From: Seohaeicola_A nanhaiensis
GTDB lineage: Bacteria > Pseudomonadota > Alphaproteobacteria > Rhodobacterales > Rhodobacteraceae
Direction: 5' to 3'
Length of the DNA stretch: 64,000 bases
Assembly: GCF_042654245.1 (NCBI RefSeq)
Contig: NZ_JBHSGI010000024.1
Location: 620,001 to 684,000, forward strand
The notes under the pieces are model-generated. The model was not told where the DNA came from. It was given only the letters and a program-made list of their open reading frames with translations, and did no database searches. Of this stretch, positions 7,599 through 16,410 are shown piece after piece. A program made the translations under genes and the position numbers. Every line of letters starts with the position of its first letter. Within the stretch, counting starts at the first letter, position 1.

Positions 7599-9098
7599 TC
7601 AGTCCATCGCCTTGAAGTGGAATTCGCCGCCTTCCTTAAGGCCGCTCGGCCAGCGCGAGGTAATGGTCTTGGTGCGGGTGTAGAACTTGAAGGCGTCGGG
7701 GCCGTGCTGGTTCAAATCGCCGAAGACCGATTTCTTCCAGCCGCCGAAGGTGTGATAGGCGAGCGGCACCGGGATCGGGACGTTGATGCCGACCATGCCG
7801 ATGTTGATGCGGTTGGCGAAGTCGCGGGCGGTGTCGCCGTCGCGGGTGAAGATCGCGGTGCCGTTGCCGTATTCGTGGTCCATCGCAAGGCCGAGCGCCT
7901 CTTCATAGGTCTTGGCGCGCACGGTGGAGAGGACGGGCCCGAAGATCTCGGTCTTGTAGATGTCCATGTCCTTCGTCACGTTGTCGAAGAGGTGCGGGCC
8001 GACGAAATAGCCGTCTTCATAGCCCTGAAGCTTGAAGCCGCGTCCGTCGACGACCAGCTTGGCGCCCTGATCGACGCCGGATTGCACGAGGCGTTCGATA
8101 TTGGCCTTGGCGGCGGCGGTCACGACCGGGCCGTAGTCGATGTCCTTGCCGGCGGTGTAGGGGCCGACCTTGAGCTTTTCGATGCGCGGCACCAGCTTTT
8201 CGATCAGGCGGTCGGCGGTTTCGTCGCCGACCGGGACGGCGACCGAGATCGCCATGCAGCGTTCGCCGGCCGCGCCGTAGCCGGCACCGACCAGCGCGTC
8301 GGCGGCCTGGTCCATGTCGGCGTCGGGCATGACGATCATGTGGTTCTTGGCGCCGCCGAAGCACTGCACGCGTTTGCCGTTCGCACAGCCGGTGGCGTAG
8401 ATGTATTCGGCGATCGGGGTGGAGCCGACGAAGCCGATAGACTGGATCACCGGGTGGTGCAGGATCGCGTCGACCGCCGCCTTGTCGCCGTTCACCACCT
8501 GGAGGATGCCCTTGGGCAGGCCCGCTTCCTCGGCCAGTTCGGCCAGCATCAGGGGGACCGAGGGATCACGCTCGGAGGGTTTCAGGATGAAGGCGTTGCC
8601 GCAGGCGATGGCCGGGGCGAACATCCACATCGGGATCATGGCGGGGAAGTTGAACGGCGTGATGCCGGCGGTGACGCCAAGCGGCTGGCGCATCGAATAC
8701 ATGTCGATGCCCGGGCCGGCGCTGTCAGTGAACTCGCCTTTCAGCAGCTGCGGCGCGCCGATGCAGTATTCGACGACTTCCAGACCGCGCTGCACGTCGC
8801 CGGCGGCGTCGGGCAGGGTCTTGCCGTGTTCGCGGCTGAGCGCCTCGGCCAGCTTGTCCATGTCGCGGTTCAGCAGGTCGACCAGTTTCATCAGCACGCG
8901 GGCGCGGCGCTGCGGGTTGGTGGCGGCCCACGCGGGCTGGGCCTTGGCGGCGACCTCGACGGCCTGGGCGATTTCCTCGGAGGAGGCGAGCGGAACCTTG
9001 GCCTGAACCTCGCCGGTGGCGGGGTTCATCACGTCGGCGAAGCGGCCGGACGTGCCCTTGACGTGCGCGCCGCCGATATAATGGGTGAGTTCTTTCAT
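7599..9098 (-). CDS. mmsA: CoA-acylating methylmalonate-semialdehyde dehydrogenase
   Basis: The 499-aa enzyme converts methylmalonate semialdehyde to propionyl-CoA, the last step of the valine pathway encoded nearby. It has the aldehyde-dehydrogenase fold with the catalytic cysteine in GAAGERCMAISVAV, NPATGEV near the N-terminus and TPFNFPAMIPMWM. These segments are diagnostic of MmsA rather than other aldehyde dehydrogenases. The ATG at 9098 (MKELTHYIGG) is preceded by GGAGG; the frame upstream of it is not dehydrogenase sequence. It is monocistronic, with its own terminator, and divergent from a LysR gene. Confidence 0.95.
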   Translation of the reverse strand: MKELTHYIGGAHVKGTSGRFADVMNPATGEVQAKVPLASSEEIAQAVEVAAKAQPAWAATNPQRRARVLMKLVDLLNRDMDKLAEALSREHGKTLPDAAGDVQRGLEVVEYCIGAPQLLKGEFTDSAGPGIDMYSMRQPLGVTAGITPFNFPAMIPMWMFAPAIACGNAFILKPSERDPSVPLMLAELAEEAGLPKGILQVVNGDKAAVDAILHHPVIQSIGFVGSTPIAEYIYATGCANGKRVQCFGGAKNHMIVMPDADMDQAADALVGAGYGAAGERCMAISVAVPVGDETADRLIEKLVPRIEKLKVGPYTAGKDIDYGPVVTAAAKANIERLVQSGVDQGAKLVVDGRGFKLQGYEDGYFVGPHLFDNVTKDMDIYKTEIFGPVLSTVRAKTYEEALGLAMDHEYGNGTAIFTRDGDTARDFANRINIGMVGINVPIPVPLAYHTFGGWKKSVFGDLNQHGPDAFKFYTRTKTITSRWPSGLKEGGEFHFKAMD

Positions 9099-9180
9099 GG
9101 GTCGGATCCTCCGGTTTTTGCGTTTGGCGCAGGATAGGCTTGCAGAAATCCCATGAACAGGGGCAAGAATCCAAACAGGT

Positions 9181-9196
9181 TTTGCACAACTGCAAA
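9181..9196. promoter_or_regulatory. Palindromic operator TTTGCA-N4-TGCAAA between mmsA and lysR
   Basis: The perfect 6-bp inverted repeat with a 4-nt spacer lies 11 bp before the lysR start and about 85 bp before mmsA. A related site occurs upstream of the acyl-CoA dehydrogenase at 4886. LysR-type proteins often bind in such divergent intergenic regions. TTTGCA-type motifs are also reported for short-chain acyl-CoA regulators in this family of bacteria, so the binder is open. Confidence 0.5.
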
Positions 9197-9207
9197 GGAG
9201 AGCGGGA

Positions 9208-10104
9208 ATGGAACCGCAATGGGACGACCTGCGCGTCTTCCTTGCCGTGGCGCGGGAAGAGAGCCTTTCGGGGGCGGGACGGGTCCTGCGGCTGGATCCG
9301 GCGACGGTGGGACGGCGGATCGCGCGGCTGGAGGCGGCGCTGGAGGTGCCGCTGTTCGTGAAGTCGCCGCAGGGGTATGCGCTGAGCGCGGCGGGCGAGC
9401 GGCTGCTGAGCCATTCGGAATCGGCCGAACAGGCGATGCGCGCGGGGCTGGACGCGCTGCGGGGGCCGTCCGAGCGGCTGAGCGGCACCTTCCGGATCGG
9501 CGCGCCGGATGGCTGCGCGAACTACCTGCTGCCGCAGGTCTGCGCGGCGATCGGGGCCGAGAACCCCGATCTCGACATCCAGATCGTCGCCCTGCCGCGG
9601 GTGGTGAACCTGAGCCGGCGCGAGGCGGATATGGCGGTGACGGTCAGCCCGCCGACGGCGGGGCAGCTGCTAGTGCAGAAGATCACCGACTATCACCTGC
9701 ATCTGGTCGGCTCGGAGGACTGGCTGGAGGCGCTGGGTCCGGTGGAGGGGCCGGGCGACCTGAAGGGCGTGCGGATGATCGGCTATATCCCCGAGATGAT
9801 CTTCGACGCGGAACTCGATTATCTGGCCGAGCTGGGGCTTGGGCGGATTCCGTTGGCGTCGAATTCGGTGCCGGTGCAGTTGCGGCTGGCGGAGCAGGGC
9901 GCGGGGCTGTGCGTGGCGCATGATTTCGCGCTGCCCTCGCATGGCGGTCTGGTGAAGCTGCTGGCCGATCAGATCGGCTTTCGCCGCGCCTTTTATCTGG
10001 TGCGCCATCAGGGCGATCAGCGCAGCGCGCGGCTGAACCGGCTGGCGGCGCAGGTGAGCGAAGGCTTGCGCGACGAGGTGGCGCGGCTGGAAGCGCTGAC
10101 TTGA
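9208..10104 (+). CDS. LysR-family transcriptional regulator
   Basis: The 298-aa protein has the LysR winged helix-turn-helix at residues ~5-65 (DLRVFLAVAREESLSGAGR...LDPATVGRRIARLEAAL), then an effector-binding domain. It starts at ATG 9208 after a GGAG. Divergence from mmsA over a 109-bp gap with a palindrome suggests that it controls mmsA, and perhaps the acyl-CoA dehydrogenase operon too. This is inference from context; the effector is unknown. Confidence 0.9.
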   Translation: MEPQWDDLRVFLAVAREESLSGAGRVLRLDPATVGRRIARLEAALEVPLFVKSPQGYALSAAGERLLSHSESAEQAMRAGLDALRGPSERLSGTFRIGAPDGCANYLLPQVCAAIGAENPDLDIQIVALPRVVNLSRREADMAVTVSPPTAGQLLVQKITDYHLHLVGSEDWLEALGPVEGPGDLKGVRMIGYIPEMIFDAELDYLAELGLGRIPLASNSVPVQLRLAEQGAGLCVAHDFALPSHGGLVKLLADQIGFRRAFYLVRHQGDQRSARLNRLAAQVSEGLRDEVARLEALT

Positions 10105-10163
10105 CTTAACGTCACTTCCGGACGACGCTGGAATTATTGCAACATTCTTCCGGAGGTCTGCCG

Positions 10164-10601
10164 ATGCTGGTGCAACATATCCTCAAATCGAAGGCGAAGG
10201 CTGGCGTGCTGACCGTGGCGTCGGCGGCATCCGTCGCCGATGCGGCCAAGATCCTGGCGGAGAACCGGATCGGGTCGGTCGTGGTGTCCGACGACGACGG
10301 GCAGACGGCCGTCGGCATCCTGTCGGAGCGCGACATCGTGCGCGAACTGGCGCGGGTGGGCGTGGCCTGCATGGAGAAGCCGGTGAGCGACTACATGACC
10401 CGCAAGCTGGTGACCTGCACCGGCACGACCTCGGTTCAGGATCTGCTGATGCAGATGACCGAGGGCCGGTTCCGGCACATGCCGGTGGTCGAGGACGGCA
10501 AGCTGGTCGGGCTGGTCACCCAGGGCGACGCGGTGAAGGCGCAGCTTTCGGAGCTGGCCATGGAGAAACGTGCGCTCGAAGGCATGATCATGGGGCATTA
10601 G
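10164..10601 (+). CDS. CBS-domain pair protein
   Basis: The 145-aa protein consists of two CBS motifs. The first is residues ~10-65 (VADAAKILAENRIGSVVV...GILSERDIVREL) and the second ~75-130 (SVQDLLMQMTEGRFRHMPVV...GLVTQGDAVKA). Such stand-alone pairs bind adenine nucleotides and act as energy sensors. The ATG at 10164 has CGGAGGT 6 nt upstream; an earlier in-frame TTG at 10137 is unlikely. It stands between lysR and coaD on the same strand, and a functional link is not evident. Confidence 0.9.
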   Translation: MLVQHILKSKAKAGVLTVASAASVADAAKILAENRIGSVVVSDDDGQTAVGILSERDIVRELARVGVACMEKPVSDYMTRKLVTCTGTTSVQDLLMQMTEGRFRHMPVVEDGKLVGLVTQGDAVKAQLSELAMEKRALEGMIMGH

Positions 10602-10675
10602 CCCTGAGCGGTCTTGCATTTTCCTGCCCGGTGGTGTTTGCAGGCGCGGCATAACCGACAGGGCAGGAGGGAGCC

Positions 10676-11170
10676 ATGCGGGTAGGGTTGTATCCGGGGA
10701 CGTTTGACCCGATCACGTTCGGCCATACCGATATCATCCGGCGCGCGACTGTTCTGGTCGACAAGCTGGTGATCGGGGCGGCGATCAATCGCGACAAGGG
10801 ACCGTTGTTCTCGCTGGAAGAGCGGGTGTCGATGATCGAGGCGGAATGCGTCGAGCTGTCCAAGCAGACCGGCTGCGAGATCGTGGTGCATCCGTTCGAG
10901 AACCTGCTGATCGACTGCGCCAAGGACGTCGGCGCGCAGATCATCATCCGCGGGCTGCGGGCCGTGGCGGATTTCGAATACGAATTCCAGATGGTCGGCA
11001 TGAACCGGGCGCTGAACGACAAGATCGAGACGGTCTTCCTGATGGCCGACGCCAAGCGGCAGGCCATCGCCAGCAAGCTGGTCAAGGAGATCGCGCGGCT
11101 GGGCGGGGATGTCTCGAAGTTCGTGCCGGCGGCGGTCAACCAGGCGCTGATCGAGCGGCTGGGTGTCTGA
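10676..11170 (+). CDS. coaD: Phosphopantetheine adenylyltransferase
   Basis: The 164-aa enzyme transfers AMP to 4'-phosphopantetheine in CoA synthesis. The nucleotidyltransferase motif GTFDPITFGH is at residues 9-18. The conserved IIRGLRAVADFEYEFQM and ASKLVKEIARLGG segments are present and length is typical. An AGGAGGG lies just before the ATG. Confidence 0.96.
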   Translation: MRVGLYPGTFDPITFGHTDIIRRATVLVDKLVIGAAINRDKGPLFSLEERVSMIEAECVELSKQTGCEIVVHPFENLLIDCAKDVGAQIIIRGLRAVADFEYEFQMVGMNRALNDKIETVFLMADAKRQAIASKLVKEIARLGGDVSKFVPAAVNQALIERLGV

Positions 11171-11245
11171 GCCTTCGGGCGCAGGCTGCTGATTTTGCGC
11201 GATATACCGGTGGAATGAAGGCGGCGCCCCGGGGTGCGCGCCTTC

Positions 11246-11389
11246 CTATCGCCAGAAGGCGAGCCAGTCGAGGAGCTGAAACAGCTTCTTGCCGAGGAAC
11301 AGCAGGTGTTCCGAGCCGTAGAGCGCGGTGTCAACGAGCAGGGCGATGCAGATCAGGATGGCCAGGGTGAGGGCGAGCCTGTTGGTCAT
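11246..11389 (-). CDS. 47-aa single-pass membrane peptide downstream of gap
   Basis: The minus strand encodes MTNRLALTLAILICIALLVD... ending in LDWLAFWR. The product has one hydrophobic helix (residues ~5-20), a polar GSEH turn and an amphipathic basic/aromatic end. A GAGG sits before the ATG. The gene follows gap on the same strand with a 63-bp gap. The clean signal-anchor layout and codon bias suggest a real gene. Function is unknown; it could be a small membrane regulator or a subunit of a respiratory or transport complex. Confidence 0.6.
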   Translation of the reverse strand: MTNRLALTLAILICIALLVDTALYGSEHLLFLGKKLFQLLDWLAFWR

Positions 11390-11452
11390 GTCCGGCCTCA
11401 TGGTTGCGCGCCCGATGGGTATGCCCGAAGGGGCGCGCTGTCACAAGACGGG

Positions 11453-12457
11453 TCAGTCCTGCAGCCGGCCCATCACGACGGCGACATCGGCCATGCGGAC
11501 CGAGAAGGCCCATTCGTTGTCGTACCAGGCCAGCACGCGCACCATGCGGTCGCCGACGACGCGGGTCTGGTCGGGGGCGAAGATGCAGCTTTCCTCGGTG
11601 TGGTTGAAGTCGATCGAGACCTTGGGCTCGGCGTCATAGGCCAGAACCTTGCCCATGCTGCCCTTGACGGCGGCGGCCACGGCGGCGTTGACCTCTTCGG
11701 CGGTCACGTCGCGGGCGGCGCGGAAGGTCAGGTCGACGGCCGAGACGTTCGGCGTGGGCACGCGGATCGAGGAGCCGTCGAGGCGGCCCTTCAGGTTTGG
11801 CAGCACCTCGCCCAGGGCCTTGGCGGCGCCGGTGGTGGTGGGGATCATCGCCATGGCGGCCGAGCGCGCGCGGTAGAGGTCGGAGTGGCGGCGGTCGAGC
11901 GTGGGCTGGTCGCCGGTATAGCTGTGGATCGTGGTCATGATGCCGTGTTCGATCCCGATGGATTCATCCAGCACCTTGGCGAGCGGCGCCAGGCAGTTGG
12001 TGGTGCAGGAGCCGTTCGAGACCATGTTGTCGGCGCGGGTCAGCGTGTTGTGGTTGACGCCGAAGACGACGGTTTTCGAGACGTTCTTGGCAGGTGCCGA
12101 GATCAGCACGGACTTGGCGCCGCGGTCGAGGTGGGCGCCGGCCTTCTGGCCGTCGTTGAAGTTGCCGGTGCATTCGAGCACCACGTCGCAGCCCGACCAG
12201 TCCAGTTCGTCGAGCTTGTAGGTCGACATCATCTCGATCTCGCCGCGGCCGAGGTCGAGCGTGCCGTTGCCGACGCGGATGTCGTGGGGGTAGCGGCCGT
12301 GCACGGAATCGTAGCGCAGCAGGTGGGCGGCGGTTTCGATCGGGCCGGTGGCATTGACCTTGACGACACGGATATCGTTGCGCCCGCTGGAGGCGATGTG
12401 CGAGAGGGTGCAGCGGCCGATGCGGCCGAACCCGTTGATACCGACGTTAATGGTCAT
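11453..12457 (-). CDS. gap: Type I glyceraldehyde-3-phosphate dehydrogenase paralogue with altered cofactor site
   Basis: The 334-aa enzyme has GINGFGRIG at the N-terminus, the catalytic Cys151 in SNGSCTTNCLAP and the partner His178. Three positions that normally select NAD differ. The Asp after the second beta strand (VNDL in NAD enzymes) is Ala36 in VNATG. The Leu-Pro pair in the S-loop (LDLPH) is Arg189-Arg190 (LDRRH). Loss of the Asp and gain of arginines is the pattern expected for NADP acceptance, so this may be an anabolic GAPDH or an erythrose-4-phosphate-type enzyme. It lies near transketolase, consistent with pentose/Calvin-type carbon flow. The catalytic call is firm; the cofactor is inference. 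Confidence 0.9.
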   Translation of the reverse strand: MTINVGINGFGRIGRCTLSHIASSGRNDIRVVKVNATGPIETAAHLLRYDSVHGRYPHDIRVGNGTLDLGRGEIEMMSTYKLDELDWSGCDVVLECTGNFNDGQKAGAHLDRGAKSVLISAPAKNVSKTVVFGVNHNTLTRADNMVSNGSCTTNCLAPLAKVLDESIGIEHGIMTTIHSYTGDQPTLDRRHSDLYRARSAAMAMIPTTTGAAKALGEVLPNLKGRLDGSSIRVPTPNVSAVDLTFRAARDVTAEEVNAAVAAAVKGSMGKVLAYDAEPKVSIDFNHTEESCIFAPDQTRVVGDRMVRVLAWYDNEWAFSVRMADVAVVMGRLQD

Positions 12458-12659
12458 GGAAGACGACTCCGAAACTACTGGAATTATGGCTGATATAGCC
12501 GTGCATGGCGTGACCCTAAAGCAGAAAAGCGACGTATTTTTAACATGTTAGCGCAAACTTGGCTCGGTTGCGCTAACGGTTGCCCTGTTCGCGGAATAGA
12601 TTAGGCTGAAGGCGTCGGATTGAGGCGCACCCGGAAACGCGGATGAGAGGGATTCTGGT

Positions 12660-13634
12660 ATGAGTGGATTGCTGGCGCTGCTGGACGACGTGGCGGGGAT
12701 CGCCAAGGTTGCAGCGGCTTCGGTCGACGATATCGCCGGGCAGGCGGCCAAGGCCGGAGCCAAGGCGGCGGGCGCGCTGATCGACGACGCGGCGGTGACG
12801 CCGAAATACGTGCATGGCTTTGCGGCGAGCCGCGAATTGCCGATCATCTGGAAGATCACCAAGGGCAGCCTGAAGAACAAGCTGGTGTTCCTGTTGCCGG
12901 TGGGGCTGCTGCTGACCTCTTTCGCGCCCTGGCTGATTCCGCCCCTGCTGATGCTGGGGGGCAGCTATCTGTGTTTCGAAGGGGCCGAGAAGGTCTGGCA
13001 CGCGCTGTTCCCCGCGCACAGCCACGAGGTGTTTCCCGAGGACAAGCCTGGCGATCCGGCGCATCTGGAGGAGGAAAAGGCGGCGGGGGCGATCAAGACC
13101 GATTTCATCCTGTCGGCCGAGATCATGACCATCGCGCTGGCCGAGATCCCGCCGAGCAACATCTGGATGGAGGCGGCGACGCTGGCGACGGTGGCAATAG
13201 GGATCACGGTGCTGGTCTATGGCTCGGTCGCGCTGATCGTGAAGATGGACGACATGGGCCTGTTCATGGCGCAGAACGGGCGGCTGGGGATGACGCGGGC
13301 GCTGGGGCGCGGGATCGTCAAGGCGATGCCGAAGCTGATGAAGCTGCTGAGCATCGTGGGCACCGCGGCGATGCTGTGGGTCGGCGGGTCGATCGTGATC
13401 CACGGGATGGCCGAGCTGGGCTGGCACATGCCCTACGACTGGATTCACCACGTGGCCGAGACGGCAGCCCATGCGGTGGGGCAGGCCGAGGGGTTCGTGA
13501 AATGGGCGGTTCAGGCGGCCTTTGACGGGGTGTTCGGGCTGGCGCTGGGGATGGCGCTGATCCCGGTGGCGACCAAGGTGCTGGTGCCGATCTGGGGACG
13601 GCTGACGGGCAAGGCGGCCACAGCGGCGCATTGA
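12660..13634 (+). CDS. DUF808 family inner-membrane protein
   Basis: The 324-aa protein has the family start MSGLLALLDDVAGIAKVAAAS and the DDAAVTPKYVHGF segment. About six hydrophobic segments follow (roughly residues 78-105, 175-200, 230-255 and 280-305 are clearest). It matches DUF808 (YedI-like) proteins, whose role is not established. It is divergent from gap with a 202-bp gap and is followed by a small membrane gene. Confidence 0.88.
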   Translation: MSGLLALLDDVAGIAKVAAASVDDIAGQAAKAGAKAAGALIDDAAVTPKYVHGFAASRELPIIWKITKGSLKNKLVFLLPVGLLLTSFAPWLIPPLLMLGGSYLCFEGAEKVWHALFPAHSHEVFPEDKPGDPAHLEEEKAAGAIKTDFILSAEIMTIALAEIPPSNIWMEAATLATVAIGITVLVYGSVALIVKMDDMGLFMAQNGRLGMTRALGRGIVKAMPKLMKLLSIVGTAAMLWVGGSIVIHGMAELGWHMPYDWIHHVAETAAHAVGQAEGFVKWAVQAAFDGVFGLALGMALIPVATKVLVPIWGRLTGKAATAAH

Positions 13635-13707
13635 TCGCGGGCAGCTGCCCCATTTCTGCCACAATTGGGCGGAACGTTTGACGGGTCCTGAACGCAAGAG
13701 GCCCGTC

Positions 13708-14163
13708 ATGCATGACCCTGAACTGTCGCTGACCGCCATCGACCGGTTGCGCAGCTGCCTGGTTGCGGGCATCGGCTTTGCCGCGGGGGCGGCGTTCTGG
13801 CTGGCCCGGTCCGAGGCGCACCCCGAGACGCCGGGCGCGGTTGCGCCGGCGGTGTTCTGGATCGGCCTAGCCCTGGCGGTGATCGCCTGGGGTCTGTGGC
13901 GCTATCTGGTGCGGCCGGTGCAGGTGCTGGTGCAGATGCAGGGTGCTGCGGCCACGGCGAGGCTGGTGGCGCGGATGGCGGCGGTCTGCCTGCCCTATGG
14001 GCTGGTCTGCGGTGTGCTGCTGGCGCCGCTGGGCGCGGATCTGCCGATTGTCGCGCAGGCGCTGATCCTGCTGGCCCTGATCTGGGGCTGGGACTGGATG
14101 AAGGCGCGCAGCCAGCCGGCGCTGGCTGCGGCGATGCCCGAGCTTAGCCGAGCAGTTCCCTGA
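13708..14163 (+). CDS. Small multi-pass membrane protein, unknown function
   Basis: The 151-aa product has four hydrophobic segments (about residues 18-34, 44-62, 86-104 and 108-124). A short helix (VLVQMQGAAATARLVARM) joins the middle pair. I started it at ATG 13708, after AAGAGG, instead of the upstream TTG. Its last 20 bases overlap the end of tkt on the other strand. No family is recognised. Being 73 bp after the DUF808 gene, the two may share a transcript. Confidence 0.7.
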   Translation: MHDPELSLTAIDRLRSCLVAGIGFAAGAAFWLARSEAHPETPGAVAPAVFWIGLALAVIAWGLWRYLVRPVQVLVQMQGAAATARLVARMAAVCLPYGLVCGVLLAPLGADLPIVAQALILLALIWGWDWMKARSQPALAAAMPELSRAVP

Positions 14164-16174
14164 CCTTGGCGACGGTCGCCTCGGCGGTGATGCCGAACTT
14201 TTCATAAAGCGTGCCGGCAGGGGCGGAGGCGCCGAAGCCGGTCATGCCGATGAAACCGGCCTTCTTGTCGCGGCCGCCTTCGCCGTAGAGCCAGCGATCC
14301 CAGCCCTGCTGCACCGCTGCCTCGATGGCGACGCGGACGGGGCCGACGGGCAGAACCTTGCGGCGGTAGGCCTCGTCCTGGGCGGCGAAAAGCTCCATGC
14401 AAGGCATCGAGACCACGCGGGTGGGGATGCCTTCGGCCTGGAGCGTCTTCTGCGCCTCGAGCGCGATCGAGACCTCGGAGCCGGTGGCGATCAGCACGGC
14501 GCGGGCCTTGCCCTCGGAGGGGGAGAGCACATAGGCGCCCTTGGCGCTGAGGTTCTCGCGCTTGTGCTTGGTGCGCACGGTCGGGACGTTCTGGCGGGTC
14601 AGCGACAGGACCGAGGGGGTTTCGGTCGAGTTCAGCGCCAGTTCCCAGGCCTCGGCAGTTTCCACGGTATCGGCGGGGCGGAACACCCAGGTGTTGGGCG
14701 TGGCGCGCGAGATCGCCAGATGTTCGACCGGCTGGTGGGTCGGGCCGTCTTCGCCGAGGCCGATGCTGTCATGAGTCATGACGAAGACGGTCGGGATTTT
14801 CATCAGCGCGGCGAGGCGCATCGCGGGGCGGGCATAGTCGGTGAAGCACATGAAGGTGCCGCCGTAAGCCCTGACGCCGCCATGCAGAACCATGCCGTTC
14901 ATCGCCGCTGCCATGCCGTGTTCGCGGATGCCGTAGTGGATGTAGCGGCCCTTGCGGTTGTCGGGCAGGAAGATCCCGAGATCGCCGGTCTTGGTGTTGT
15001 TCGAGCCGGTGAGGTCGGCCGAGCCGCCGACGGTTTCGGGCAGGATCGGGTTGACCACTTCCAGCACCCGTTCCGAACTGGTGCGGGTGGCGACCTTGGG
15101 CGCCGACTCGCTGGCCTGCTTCTTGAGCGCGTTGATCGTGGCGGCAAGCTTGGCCGGCATTTCGCGCGCATAGATGCGGGCGAATTCGGCCTGGCGGCGT
15201 TCGCTGAGCGCGGCCAGCCGTTCCTTCCATCTGGCATGGGCGGCAGCGCCGCGCTTGCCGATGGATTCCCAGGCGGCTTTGGTCTCGGCGGGCACCTCGA
15301 AGGGGCCGGTGGTCCAGCCGTAGGCGGCCTTGGCCTTGGCCATCTGGTCGGCATCGGTCAGCGCGCCGTGGCCCTTGGAGGTGTCCTGCGCGGCGTGGCC
15401 GAGGGCGATATGCGTCTTGCAGGCGATCATCGTCGGGCGGTCGGCGCCGCGCGCGGCGGTCAGCGCCTCGTCGATCTGCTGCGGGTCGTGGCCGTCGATC
15501 GAGATCACGTTCCAGCCCGAGGCGGTGAATCGCGCGACCTGATCGGTGGCGTCCGAGATGTCGACCGGGCCGTCGATGGTGATGTTGTTGTTGTCCCAGA
15601 GCACGATCAGCCGCGACAGGCGCAGCCGGCCGGCCAGCGCGATGGCCTCCTGGCTGACGCCCTCCATCAGGCAGCCGTCGCCGGCGATGACATAGGTGCG
15701 GTGGTTGACCAGCGGCTTGCCAAAGCGGGCGCGCTGGATTTCCTCGGCGATGGCGAAGCCGACGGAATTGGCGATGCCCTGGCCGAGCGGGCCGGTGGTG
15801 GTCTCGATCCCCGGGGCATGGCCGTATTCCGGGTGGCCGGCGGTGATCGCGCCCCACTGGCGGAAGTTTTTGATCTGCTCGAGCGTCATCTCGGGGTAGC
15901 CGGTGAGGTAGAGCAGCGCATAGAGCAGCATCGAGCCGTGGCCGGCCGAGAGGATGAAGCGGTCGCGGTCGGGCCAGTTGGGCGCGGCGGCGTCGAATTT
16001 CAGATGTTTTTCAAACAGCACCGTGGCGACATCGGCCATGCCCATCGGCATCCCGGAGTGCCCCGAATTGGCGGCGTGCACGGCATCGAGCGTCAGCGCG
16101 CGGATGGCGGTCGCCTTGGCCCAGTGGTCGGGGTTGGCGGCGGCAAGGGCTTTAAGATCCGGCTTGGTATCCAC
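14144..16174 (-). CDS. tkt: Transketolase
   Basis: The 676-aa thiamine-diphosphate enzyme links the pentose phosphate pathway with glycolysis. It has the N-terminal GHSGMPMGMADVA motif, the cofactor-binding GDGCLMEGVSQEA...WDNNNIT and, in the Pyr domain, GIREHGMAAAMNGM and FTDYARPAMRLAA. Length is typical. The start is a GTG at 16174 with GAAGGA upstream. It lies on the same strand as gap but separated by two opposite-strand genes, so it is transcribed alone. Confidence 0.96.
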   Translation of the reverse strand: MDTKPDLKALAAANPDHWAKATAIRALTLDAVHAANSGHSGMPMGMADVATVLFEKHLKFDAAAPNWPDRDRFILSAGHGSMLLYALLYLTGYPEMTLEQIKNFRQWGAITAGHPEYGHAPGIETTTGPLGQGIANSVGFAIAEEIQRARFGKPLVNHRTYVIAGDGCLMEGVSQEAIALAGRLRLSRLIVLWDNNNITIDGPVDISDATDQVARFTASGWNVISIDGHDPQQIDEALTAARGADRPTMIACKTHIALGHAAQDTSKGHGALTDADQMAKAKAAYGWTTGPFEVPAETKAAWESIGKRGAAAHARWKERLAALSERRQAEFARIYAREMPAKLAATINALKKQASESAPKVATRTSSERVLEVVNPILPETVGGSADLTGSNNTKTGDLGIFLPDNRKGRYIHYGIREHGMAAAMNGMVLHGGVRAYGGTFMCFTDYARPAMRLAALMKIPTVFVMTHDSIGLGEDGPTHQPVEHLAISRATPNTWVFRPADTVETAEAWELALNSTETPSVLSLTRQNVPTVRTKHKRENLSAKGAYVLSPSEGKARAVLIATGSEVSIALEAQKTLQAEGIPTRVVSMPCMELFAAQDEAYRRKVLPVGPVRVAIEAAVQQGWDRWLYGEGGRDKKAGFIGMTGFGASAPAGTLYEKFGITAEATVAKVRELLG

Positions 16175-16410
16175 GGCGGCGGTTCCTTCGCGGTTGCGGT
16201 TGGGTCGGGGGGTGAATAGCAGTCACAAGGCAAAGATCAAGCGATAGGCGGAGCCCCGCCGCACCCGACGTGAGAAGCGCGCTGCAAGCCCCTGAATTCT
16301 AAGGAGCAGAAATTTGCGAAGCAGGCGGATTGCCTGCTACAAATCCGGGATAACACCGATTCGGCGGAATGGCCCGTGAGGGCGGTGCGCGAAGGGCGGG
16401 AGACAGGGGC

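Noticed and set aside
14564..16219. 551-codon plus-strand frame over tkt
   Set aside because: Shadow of the transketolase gene; composition is skewed to Gly, Ala, Val, Asp and His and no family is seen.
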